This document shows positions 1 to 6,005 of a DNA stretch of 6,896 nucleotides, one piece after another (the stretch's first letter is position 1; each line of letters starts with the position of its first letter). The DNA lies in the NCBI GenBank assembly GCA_002482685.1, contig DLGL01000027.1, positions 1-6,896 on the forward strand, written 5' to 3'. The position numbers and the translations under genes are program-made. Source of the DNA: Bacteriovoracaceae bacterium UBA7695 (lineage in GTDB: Bacteria > Bdellovibrionota > Bacteriovoracia > Bacteriovoracales > Bacteriovoracaceae). The notes under the pieces are model-generated. The model did not search any database. It had not been told where the DNA came from and saw nothing but the letters and a program-made list of their open reading frames with translations.

Positions 1-42
1 TTCGATTTCTGTCGCAGGAGACATGGCAAAAATTCTTTTGAG

Positions 43-714
43 ATGCCTCACCCCATGAGAAAAGTTGTTTTTCCTCCCGTTCAGGAAGCGACTGAAGATG
101 GACTTGTTGCCATTGGTGGAGATCTGGAAGTTGATACACTGATCACTGCTTACCGCAGTGGTATTTTCCCCTGGCCCGTCTCAATTGACTTGCCACTTGC
201 CTGGTTTTCACCAGATCCAAGAGGAATAATTGAAATCGAAGAAGTCCATATCTCAAAATCATTCGCAAAATTTCTCAAAAAAAACCCTTATCAGGTCACT
301 TTCAATGAAGCCTTTGATGAAGTCATTAATCAATGCGCTCGCATGGCCCGAAAGAACCAACCTACCACATGGATCACTCCGGATATCATTAAAGGATATG
401 AGAAACTCTTTAAGCAGGGTCTTGCCTATTCAGTGGATGTCTGGGACGGAAAAGAACTCGTAGGAGGTCTTTACGGAGTTTGTATGGGGGATTTTGTGTC
501 GGGTGAATCGATGTTCACCAAAGAAGATAATGCTTCCAAATATGCGCTCTATTCTCTTCTCTTAAGGCTTAAGGATAAGGGTATTACCTGGCTTGATACC
601 CAGATGGTCACTCCGGTAGTTGAAGGCTTTGGAGGAAGATACATTGATAGAGAAGAGTTTTTAGAAAAGATTGAAAGCAAAAACTGGGTAAAGGCGAGAA
701 GCGAAATTTTTTAA
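43..714 (+). CDS. aat: Leucyl/phenylalanyl-tRNA--protein transferase
   Basis: This cytoplasmic enzyme transfers Leu or Phe from aminoacyl-tRNA to the N-terminal Arg or Lys of proteins, marking them for ClpS/ClpAP degradation (N-end rule). The 223 residues match the family's usual length. Visible family motifs are DGLVAIGGDL (19-28), YRSGIFPW (37-44), WFSPDPR (54-60), TWIT (109-112), DVWDGKELVGGLYGV (132-146), GESMF (154-158), ASKYAL (164-169) and the LDTQ segment (184-187). The usual His-Leu-x-Ser-Leu-Gly stretch after that Gln is replaced by VVEGFGG (192-198), a local divergence. The start is not certain. The frame is open back to base 1, ATG 43 has no close Shine-Dalgarno sequence (an AGGAG lies at 16-20), and a second in-frame ATG lies at 55. 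A stop in another frame at 39-41 suggests coupling to an upstream gene outside the window. The gene ends just before a strong terminator. Identity is near certain. Confidence 0.95.
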   Translation: MPHPMRKVVFPPVQEATEDGLVAIGGDLEVDTLITAYRSGIFPWPVSIDLPLAWFSPDPRGIIEIEEVHISKSFAKFLKKNPYQVTFNEAFDEVINQCARMARKNQPTTWITPDIIKGYEKLFKQGLAYSVDVWDGKELVGGLYGVCMGDFVSGESMFTKEDNASKYALYSLLLRLKDKGITWLDTQMVTPVVEGFGGRYIDREEFLEKIESKNWVKARSEIF

Positions 715-719
715 GAAAA

Positions 720-745
720 AAAAAGCCACCCGGAGGTGGCTTTTT
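720..745. terminator. Bidirectional intrinsic terminator between aat and the desaturase operon
   Basis: A perfect 11-bp stem, AAAAAGCCACC paired with GGTGGCTTTTT, encloses the 4-base loop CGGA. It has a T tract on the right for rightward transcripts and an A tract on the left (716-724) that becomes a U tract for leftward transcripts. It lies 5 bases after the aat stop and 4 bases after the desaturase stop on the other strand, so it very likely ends both converging units. Confidence 0.93.
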
Positions 746-749
746 CATT

Positions 750-1820
750 TTAAGCGTATTTTAAATTCAGGCGCTGATTGGCCTTGAGAGTCCGGATGAC
801 TTCATCCATGAAATCTCTACAAGATCTTTCAAGTTTCACCTTCTCACCACGGCAGTAGGCTTCCAGACGGGCCTTGAACTCCTGGTAAGACATGTTGAGC
901 TCGTGAGCGAGCTCTTCACAACGCTTTTTGAACCGAAGGTCACTTTCAATAAGGTCAGACATTTTTTTAGAGAGCTCTTGCTTCAGAGTTGCTGGCGTAT
1001 AAGCATTTTTGACTTCTGCAAACTTCATCGCCGTAAGCATTTTGATGTAGGCGTAGCCAATATCAAATTCAAACCAACGATGACGGAATGAGCACGAGCG
1101 CATAACACCATGGTGATTGTTGTGATCAAGCTCACCACAGATGATGAAATTCAGAGGAAAGAGAAAGCCAATATTGCGGCTGTTATCGGTCGTTTTGTGA
1201 TTTCTGTAGCCCCACCAGTGAGCGATAGCATTGACCCCACCAATGGCAAAAATCGGTGATGTGAGAAAATTAGTGAGAGAGAGAATCCCTCCCCAAAGTG
1301 GTCCAAACATAACAATCATGAAGACAGTCATCATGGTTGGCCCCATGAATGAATTGTTCTGGATGAATGCTTCGAGCTTATTCACAGGAATCGTTTTTTT
1401 GATTTTCATCACTTCAGGCAATGACTTGCCTTTTGTATAATCAAACACTCCAAAAGCCAGTGCATGCCAGATTCCGTTTTGAACTGGAGAATGGGGATCT
1501 TTTTCCTGGTCTGAATGGGCATGGTGAAAGATGTGAACTGCAACCCAGTCAACCTTATTCAAAGAAGTGATAAGCCATAACCAAACCTGCATAGGCATAT
1601 CAACCCACTTATTCAGCACCACACCTTTATGAGTATGGTAGCGGTGATAAGAGAGGCTCATGGCCGTAATAGTTATGTGAGCAATCGCGCATCCATAAAT
1701 AGAAACAAACAGAATCGGATGAGCTGCTACGAACTCTCCAAAAAAACCATATGTGCCTGTTTGAGTAAAAGAAAAAGCGATGATGGCGAAAGCGGTAGTA
1801 AAAAGTGCGAGTAGTTTCAT
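750..1820 (-). CDS. Membrane fatty-acid (acyl-CoA/acyl-lipid) desaturase, delta-9 type
   Basis: This is a 356-residue integral membrane diiron desaturase of the FA_desaturase family (PF00487), which uses O2 and two electrons to introduce a double bond into a fatty acyl chain. All three histidine boxes are present: HRYHTH (59-64), HIFHHAH (96-102) followed by DPHSP (108-112), and HNNHHG (233-238). The extra metal-ligand motif NAIAHWWG (197-204) is also there. Hydrophobic segments lie at about 3-20, 34-55, 75-88, 160-180 and 185-200. The C-terminal part, about 270-356, is charged and helical, as in many proteobacterial members. It is the last gene of the leftward operon, starting 9 bases after the ferredoxin-like gene, with an AAGGA ribosome site at 1827-1831 that overlaps that gene's stop codon. 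The desaturase carries no fused cytochrome b5 or ferredoxin domain, so it needs a separate electron donor. The neighbouring iron-sulfur protein is a candidate (inference). Substrate and double-bond position cannot be read from the sequence. Confidence 0.93.
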   Translation of the reverse strand: MKLLALFTTAFAIIAFSFTQTGTYGFFGEFVAAHPILFVSIYGCAIAHITITAMSLSYHRYHTHKGVVLNKWVDMPMQVWLWLITSLNKVDWVAVHIFHHAHSDQEKDPHSPVQNGIWHALAFGVFDYTKGKSLPEVMKIKKTIPVNKLEAFIQNNSFMGPTMMTVFMIVMFGPLWGGILSLTNFLTSPIFAIGGVNAIAHWWGYRNHKTTDNSRNIGFLFPLNFIICGELDHNNHHGVMRSCSFRHRWFEFDIGYAYIKMLTAMKFAEVKNAYTPATLKQELSKKMSDLIESDLRFKKRCEELAHELNMSYQEFKARLEAYCRGEKVKLERSCRDFMDEVIRTLKANQRLNLKYA

Positions 1821-1826
1821 TCAAAA

Positions 1827-1831
1827 TCCTT
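1827..1831 (-). promoter_or_regulatory. Shine-Dalgarno of the desaturase gene, overlapping the upstream stop
   Basis: On the minus strand AAGGA lies six bases before the desaturase ATG, and its first two bases are the end of the TAA stop of the ferredoxin-like gene. It fixes the desaturase start and indicates cotranscription and coupled translation. Confidence 0.75.
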
Positions 1832-2213
1832 ATGTCAAAAAACGCTGTGGCGTGATGAGGTCCGACGACATTTCCAGGAGTCCTGCCGGCGCAAATTCAA
1901 CACAAAGACCACAACCTATGCATCCACGTTCATCAATCAAAATGGCGTCTGCCGTCACCTGGATTGCATTGGTCGGACAGATAATCTCACACATTTTTGA
2001 CTCTTTCCACATAGATAATTTTTCTCGCGAGCCGATAAACAACGGCTTGCGTTTCAGGCGAGGAGAATAGAAATAGAGTTTATCGGGCCATTCGGTCTTG
2101 TGTAATTTAAAGACTTTAAACAGTTTCTCCCCTGCAAATTTGCGCATTTGCCGACGGGACCAGAATACTTTCCAGTACGAAATCTTATTATAGAAATTCC
2201 TGTTCAAAATCAT
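1830..2213 (-). CDS. NuoI/HyfH-like ferredoxin subunit with one of two [4Fe-4S] sites lost
   Basis: This 127-residue protein resembles the complex-I subunit NuoI and the hydrogenase subunits HycF/HyfH. A basic N-terminal part contains PRLKRKPLFIGSREK (51-65), which resembles the conserved segment before the clusters of NuoI. A two-motif ferredoxin region follows. In the first motif, the CxxCxxCxxxCP positions read Trp69, Ser72, Cys75, Cys79-Pro. In the second they read Cys98, Cys101, Cys104, Ala108-Pro. In this fold each cluster uses three cysteines of one motif and the fourth of the other. Cys98/101/104 plus Cys79 therefore form one complete site (equivalent to N6b), while the other (N6a) keeps only Cys75 and should be empty. 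There are no transmembrane segments, so it is probably a cytoplasmic, membrane-associated subunit. It follows the NuoCD-like gene with AGGAA (2220-2224) overlapping that gene's stop, and is followed 9 bases later by the desaturase. It could pass electrons to the desaturase, to the complex, or to both (inference). Confidence 0.82.
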   Translation of the reverse strand: MILNRNFYNKISYWKVFWSRRQMRKFAGEKLFKVFKLHKTEWPDKLYFYSPRLKRKPLFIGSREKLSMWKESKMCEIICPTNAIQVTADAILIDERGCIGCGLCVEFAPAGLLEMSSDLITPQRFLT

Positions 2214-2219
2214 CTTTTA

Positions 2220-2224
2220 TTCCT
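2220..2224 (-). promoter_or_regulatory. Shine-Dalgarno of the ferredoxin-like gene, overlapping the NuoCD-like stop
   Basis: On the minus strand TAGGAATAAAAG precedes the ATG at 2213. The AGGAA shares two bases with the TAG stop of the preceding gene, so the two genes are almost certainly translated from one message. The spacing of six to seven bases supports the chosen start. Confidence 0.72.
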
Positions 2225-3848
2225 AACGGTCAAGTTCAAAACGCCGGATTCCCATACTGAGAAGGCAAACTTTAATTTGCTCCTCTTTTATTCCCAGAAC
2301 AAAATGCGGTAGGGCCTGGGCCAGAGACAAGCTGGGAGTTTTAATCTTAACCCGTTCAGGAGAATTTTTATCACCAAATTTTACTAAAAAACCGGCCTCA
2401 CCGTTGGGAGATTCAAGACCCGTGTATTGCCACTGCTTTGGAAAATCCATGCTGGAAAGTAGTTCACTTACTCCATTATAACCGATAGCAAAGTCGGGGT
2501 TTTGAATGTCTCCTAAAGGGAGATTATCAATTACCTGAGTAATGATGCGAAAACTTTGATAAATTTCTTCGTACCGAATTAAGTAGCGCTCGTAAGCCGT
2601 GCCATTAATTCCAACAGGGATATCAAAGTCAATATCCTGATAGAAATAGAATGGCTGAGATTTTCTTAAATCAAAATTTAAACCCGCCGCCCTCATCGCA
2701 GGTCCACTAATCCCCCACTCTAAAGCAGTTTGAGCACTTACAATGGCACCGTCCAGGGTTTGTCGGAATTTTTTCTGACTCACCAGAGATCTGTGAATTG
2801 TTTTAAGAGTTTTAGAAATGATGTCACAGGCCGATTGGTATTCAACGATCCAGCCATGCGGAAGATCTTCTTTTATTCCTCCCAGACATGCGATGCTCAA
2901 CCCAAGCCTGCGTCCGCAGTACTTCTCCATGAGTTCATAAATTTTTTCACGAAGGTTCATGAATAAGCGATGCTCATCGAGCTTCATCGCAAAACTCATC
3001 TCATGCATAACAGTCAGGTGCTCTGCAATTCTGGCCAGTTCAAGTCCTACAATTCTTATGGCCTGAGCTCGTTCTGGAAGTTTGATACGCAAGAGGTCTT
3101 CAAGGTTTTTTGCCCAAGCTATACTGTATGTGGGAGCTGCACCAAGATGAACTTTATCAACCAACTGCAGACATTGCTGCCAGCTTTTTTCTTCCAGTAA
3201 CTTTTCAAAGCCTTGGTGATAAAAACCAATGTTGAGCTTTGAATCTACAACTTTGACCGGATCGAAACACACCAACCACTCAAAAAGGCCGGCAGTGACA
3301 GAGGCTTGAGTATCAAAACTCTTCCACTGGTAGGACTCTTCTGGATAAGGGTCTTCAGACTTATTAGGATTTTTGCGAAGCTCAGGGGGAATCAGCGTGG
3401 TATCAGCTGGCCAGGAAGTGGAGACATTTTGTTTTCTGAGGGGGAAATTTGTTTGATGAGGAGGCAAAAGTAACGCCTCCATTTTGCGATTAAATTTTAT
3501 TCCCAATGCCTCTTGCTGCTCTCTTTCTAACCAGTTTGCATGTGTGAAGCTTGTAATGACACTAGGGATAAGCTCGGTCTCATTAAAGAGCACATGAATG
3601 TTGAGCCGTTGATGAGTCCCCATATTCAAAAGATGATAAGAGAGCTCAAACTGGTAGTCGGAATTTTGATTTTCAACTCCTGCAATATCGACCAATGTAA
3701 AAAAGCCCAGATCTTCTGAGGCCAGCTCGATCCAGCGTATAAGATCCACAGGACGGATCGTAATATGATGCTGACCATTTAAATCCTGGTAGCTACTTTC
3801 CTGAGACAAGACATTCTTGGTCTTTTGAAATTCTTTCCAGCTAAACAT
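2223..3848 (-). CDS. Fused NuoC-NuoD-like subunit lacking quinone-site and [NiFe] residues
   Basis: This is a 541-residue fusion of the 30-kDa (NuoC) and 49-kDa (NuoD, [NiFe]-hydrogenase large-subunit fold) subunits of complex I, the same architecture as NuoCD, HycE and HyfG. Residues 33-140 form the NuoC-like part, with NWLEREQQEALGIKF (105-119) and FPLRK (135-139). Residues about 175-541 are NuoD-like: IGFYHQGFEKLL (207-218), PERAQAIRIVGLELARIAEHL (258-278), LGGIKEDLP (322-330), GPAMRAAGLNFDLRKSQPF (382-400), RYLIRYEEIYQSFRII (421-436) and the terminal LDR. Cysteines of hydrogenases (RxCGxC, DPCxxC) are absent. The quinone-binding residues of NuoD are also gone: QHPSTHG reads QASVTAG (181-187), and the headgroup Tyr position is Leu235. 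ATG 3848 is preferred because it overlaps the upstream gene by 8 bases and begins just before the recognisable domain. An in-frame ATG at 3914 would add 22 unlike residues inside the NuoB-like gene. Probably a cytoplasmic peripheral-arm subunit of unknown activity. Confidence 0.87.
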   Translation of the reverse strand: MFSWKEFQKTKNVLSQESSYQDLNGQHHITIRPVDLIRWIELASEDLGFFTLVDIAGVENQNSDYQFELSYHLLNMGTHQRLNIHVLFNETELIPSVITSFTHANWLEREQQEALGIKFNRKMEALLLPPHQTNFPLRKQNVSTSWPADTTLIPPELRKNPNKSEDPYPEESYQWKSFDTQASVTAGLFEWLVCFDPVKVVDSKLNIGFYHQGFEKLLEEKSWQQCLQLVDKVHLGAAPTYSIAWAKNLEDLLRIKLPERAQAIRIVGLELARIAEHLTVMHEMSFAMKLDEHRLFMNLREKIYELMEKYCGRRLGLSIACLGGIKEDLPHGWIVEYQSACDIISKTLKTIHRSLVSQKKFRQTLDGAIVSAQTALEWGISGPAMRAAGLNFDLRKSQPFYFYQDIDFDIPVGINGTAYERYLIRYEEIYQSFRIITQVIDNLPLGDIQNPDFAIGYNGVSELLSSMDFPKQWQYTGLESPNGEAGFLVKFGDKNSPERVKIKTPSLSLAQALPHFVLGIKEEQIKVCLLSMGIRRFELDR

Positions 3849-4233
3849 GATGAAGCTTTTGGAAGCAGGCTTCCAGTGCAGAGAGAATCTCTTCCGGAAG
3901 TACTGACCAGCCATTTAAATGTATTGTTGGAATATTTTGATCATTAAAAATTTTCACAAACGGGTGATCTTTAAATAACGTCTCAGCTTCACCCATTCTT
4001 AAAAGAATTTTACCTGAAGAGAATTCAGCGACAAGTTCTTTTTCAATTCTTCTTTGTTTCAGGGAGATCACACCATCCCAGGCGATAACTGAAGCCTCCT
4101 GCATATTATCCGTGAGGACATAATCAAATGGTAAAGCGTGACAATACTTATCACCCAGTATGGAGAGCCACTCTGTATGCATTAAAGGCTGGGACAGAGA
4201 GAATATTTTTAGAACCGGTTTGATTTGTGCCAT
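3841..4233 (-). CDS. Small NuoB-like subunit without the N2 cluster cysteines
   Basis: This 130-residue protein is not recognisable from a single motif, but position and residue pattern point to the NuoB/small-subunit family (20-kDa, PF01058). Residues 45-56, QEASVIAWDGVI, match the QADVLIVAGTLT strand. ILLRMGEAE (76-84) matches the VISMGsCA turn. IPTIHLNGWSVLPEEILSAL (101-120) matches the VDVYVPGCPPRPEALL segment. Where NuoB has the cysteines that hold cluster N2, this protein has GDKYC (27-31) for GLACC, GEAE for GSCA, and GWSVLPE for GCPPRPE. At most Cys31 remains, so no [4Fe-4S] cluster can be held in the normal way. It is shorter than typical NuoB. Its ATG shares one base with the stop of the lipoprotein gene (TGATG), and its 3' end overlaps the NuoCD-like gene. 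No signal peptide or membrane segment is evident. Homology is inferred from alignment by eye and should be confirmed by profile or structure comparison. Confidence 0.68.
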   Translation of the reverse strand: MAQIKPVLKIFSLSQPLMHTEWLSILGDKYCHALPFDYVLTDNMQEASVIAWDGVISLKQRRIEKELVAEFSSGKILLRMGEAETLFKDHPFVKIFNDQNIPTIHLNGWSVLPEEILSALEACFQKLHHV

Positions 4234-5720
4234 CAGTAAATAATCTTCAACTCATCAGCGATGTCTTTAACATCGCGAGGTCTCCACGTAATATCCTCAG
4301 GAAACACTTTCATATTTTTTTTCACACCAACGTTAGGATCAGTACGACAGTCGAACTTCTTACTGCGAACCTTTACCCAACTATAAATTTTCTGATGAGT
4401 ACCCGTAGTTTGAGTATCATAATCTACAAATCGGTAATAGGTGCTGTTGCTGGATTTAAGTCCTGTTAAAAAATTTGGGAGATAATCCATCGCCCGGTCA
4501 AAATCTCTATCAGAGCAATTTTCTACATCGTCTTTTAAAATATGAGTAGGCTTTCCCTCAGAATTGAGAACGTTTTGTCCCCAGGTCTTAACCTTGCAAT
4601 CGAAATAGTAGCCTTCATTATGAAGACGCATAAAGATATTTAAATAACTCAGGAACCAAAATTTTTCTGGATTTTTATTAATGTTGCCTGAATAAATAAA
4701 CTTTTGGCAGGTGTTGTATTCACTACTGTAATTTTTGATAAAGGCCTGCATCCGCGCTGCAAAGCCAATAGGTCTTCTTTTTTTCTTCAGTTCATTTTTG
4801 AGTTTTAATTTTGCATTTAACTCAGCAACTGTTTTTGCGGCCTTATCTTCAGGTTGCTCCTGACCCACTTCCTGCCAGAGTTTGTCGTAAAGTGACTGAC
4901 AACCACTGCGTATTTTGGAAGCCTCGCCATCAGATAAAAAGATCGAGCGCTTTTTGTAATAATCCATGGCTTCTTGTAAGGGAATGAGATTTCCTATCCG
5001 CGTAGCTGGATAACTAGCAGCTGCACCGCCATTACGACCGTCTATATTCTCGTAAACTGCTTTTTGCTGGGCCCAATCAATTTTTTCCTTTAGCTCGTCC
5101 AGATTGCTGACAGATGAAAACTTTTTATCCTGGTAATCCACACCGATAAAAACCAAGCGGGAGATCCAGTTACTTTTACCCAGACAGTTTCCATCCAGGC
5201 ACGACTGCTCGACAAAAGCACCAATAAGGCGGATGCGATTTTCATGGTACTCACCCTGCTGTCTGAAAACCTTCCCACCGCCAAAAATAATAACCTTTTG
5301 TGGGTCACCCAATTGGTCCATAAGACGCGGGATAATTCCAATGGAGAATGTGGGAGTAGAAATAGCGCCAGAGTATCTTTTCCAGACATCATCTTGAGAA
5401 CAATAAGAGTGAGAATAGTATCGCTGACCCGAGGCCAGGTCTAACTGGTAAGCGTGATCTGATCCTTCCGGTGTGAGGATGATGGCATTGACTGTATTAT
5501 TGATACTGCTAAGTGCAGGGCCCACATCAAAAAAATTATGTGGTTGAACTTTTCCCTGCTGATCTAAAAGAGAGTGCTCAGAGTTTTTGGTAAACCATTT
5601 GGCTTCAAATGAAGTCATGAAACTTCGGCGAGGCTCGCTTGCATCAAAAAACGAGCAGCCCGAAGCCGCGAATAGCATAATCAACCCAAAGCATTTCAAT
5701 TGACATAATCTCGTTAACAT
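4233..5720 (-). CDS. Cys-rich lipoprotein of unknown function, first gene of the operon
   Basis: The product has 495 residues. The N-terminus has basic residues, a hydrophobic stretch (about 11-19) and the lipobox AASGC with Cys22 as the lipid-modified residue. Ser at the next position favours the outer membrane under the E. coli sorting rule. The mature part contains eight further cysteines (107, 174, 179, 274, 338, 375, 402, 458), suggesting up to four disulfides and a periplasmic or surface location. Residues about 288-316 are rich in Lys, Glu and Ala and probably form an exposed helix. Short strands such as VIIFGGGKVF (143-152) and RLVFIGVDY (188-196) suggest a beta-rich domain. I recognise no family. 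Its stop overlaps the start of the NuoB-like gene (TGATG), so translation is coupled although one product is exported and the next is cytoplasmic. The start at 5720 fits the signal peptide; the ribosome site is weak. Confidence 0.85.
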   Translation of the reverse strand: MLTRLCQLKCFGLIMLFAASGCSFFDASEPRRSFMTSFEAKWFTKNSEHSLLDQQGKVQPHNFFDVGPALSSINNTVNAIILTPEGSDHAYQLDLASGQRYYSHSYCSQDDVWKRYSGAISTPTFSIGIIPRLMDQLGDPQKVIIFGGGKVFRQQGEYHENRIRLIGAFVEQSCLDGNCLGKSNWISRLVFIGVDYQDKKFSSVSNLDELKEKIDWAQQKAVYENIDGRNGGAAASYPATRIGNLIPLQEAMDYYKKRSIFLSDGEASKIRSGCQSLYDKLWQEVGQEQPEDKAAKTVAELNAKLKLKNELKKKRRPIGFAARMQAFIKNYSSEYNTCQKFIYSGNINKNPEKFWFLSYLNIFMRLHNEGYYFDCKVKTWGQNVLNSEGKPTHILKDDVENCSDRDFDRAMDYLPNFLTGLKSSNSTYYRFVDYDTQTTGTHQKIYSWVKVRSKKFDCRTDPNVGVKKNMKVFPEDITWRPRDVKDIADELKIIY

Positions 5721-5728
5721 AACATCAT
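5700..5728 (+). promoter_or_regulatory. Candidate sigma-70-type promoter of the tRNA-Leu gene
   Basis: A perfect TTGACA (5700-5705) is followed, after exactly 17 bases, by CATCAT (5723-5728), which matches TATAAT at four of six positions including the key A2 and T6. Predicted transcription would start near 5735, about 15 bases before the tRNA. The promoter overlaps the first codons of the divergently oriented lipoprotein gene. Confidence 0.5.
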
Positions 5729-5749
5729 TACTCTACTTTTTCTGACGTC

Positions 5750-5835
5750 GCCCGGGTGGTGGAATGGTAGACACAAGGGATTTAAAATCCCTCGAGAGCA
5801 ATCTTGTACGAGTTCGAGTCTCGTCTTGGGCACCA
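5750..5835 (+). tRNA. tRNA-Leu, anticodon UAA
   Basis: A complete class II tRNA of 86 bases that reads UUA codons (and UUG by wobble). The acceptor stem GCCCGGG (5750-5756) pairs with CTTGGGC (5825-5831), using two G-T pairs. The discriminator is A5832 and CCA is encoded at 5833-5835. The anticodon stem AGGGA/TCCCT encloses the loop TTTAAAA, with anticodon TAA at 5783-5785. The T arm is ACGAG-TTCGAGT-CTCGT (5808-5824). The long variable arm (about 5793-5807) is typical of Leu tRNAs. It lies between the divergent lipoprotein operon and the collagen-like gene. I see no convincing terminator right after it, only a weak 4-bp hairpin at 5880-5892. Confidence 0.97.
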
Positions 5836-5870
5836 CTTAATCCAAAAAATCTAAGTCGTTAATTCTTATC

Positions 5871-5899
5871 ATTATAGGAAGCGGTTATCGCTATTACTA
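5871..5899 (-). promoter_or_regulatory. Possible promoter for the leftward operon
   Basis: On the minus strand there is an exact TATAAT (5871-5876). A poor -35 hexamer, TAGTAA, lies 17 bases upstream (5894-5899) and matches the consensus at three of six positions. If used, the transcript would cross the tRNA-Leu gene in antisense and give the lipoprotein gene a leader of roughly 145 bases. I found no better candidate between 5721 and 5750. This is a weak call. Confidence 0.25.
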
Positions 5900-5943
5900 G
5901 TTTCTTTTCATAGACTTACACCTTTGACTCCCCTTCAAAACCA

Positions 5944-5958
5944 TTAAGATCCTCTTAA
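5944..5958. repeat. Short inverted repeat TTAAGA-TCC-TCTTAA
   Basis: Two perfect 6-base arms, TTAAGA and TCTTAA, are separated by three bases. They lie about 60 bases upstream of the candidate sigma-28-like promoter and 140 bases upstream of the collagen-like gene. The symmetry fits a binding site for a dimeric regulator, but a chance palindrome in AT-rich DNA is possible. There is no T tract, so a terminator is unlikely. Confidence 0.3.
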
Positions 5959-6005
5959 CCCTCTGTTTTCTGGGGATTTTTCATGGCAACTCCCGACAAA
6001 ATCCT

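Noticed and set aside
1..58. 3' end of an upstream gene (frames ending at 41 or at 58)
   Set aside because: All three forward frames are open from base 1 (stops at 39-41 and 56-58 in two of them), and the tails of 12 to 18 residues match nothing I recognise, so the correct frame cannot be chosen. The stop at 39-41, one base before the aat ATG, is the more gene-like arrangement.
2223..3848. True [NiFe]-hydrogenase large subunit
   Set aside because: The fold is shared, but no CxxC pair is present near either terminus of the NuoD-like half, so the metal centre cannot be bound.
3849..3914. Longer NuoCD-like start at ATG 3914 (22 extra residues)
   Set aside because: It would overlap the NuoB-like gene by 74 bases, has no ribosome site, and the added residues (basic, rich in Phe and Lys) do not resemble a NuoC N-terminus.
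5880..5892. Hairpin AGCG-GTTAT-CGCT as a terminator of the tRNA
   Set aside because: The stem is only four base pairs and no immediate T tract follows. The TTTCTTTT further on is too distant.
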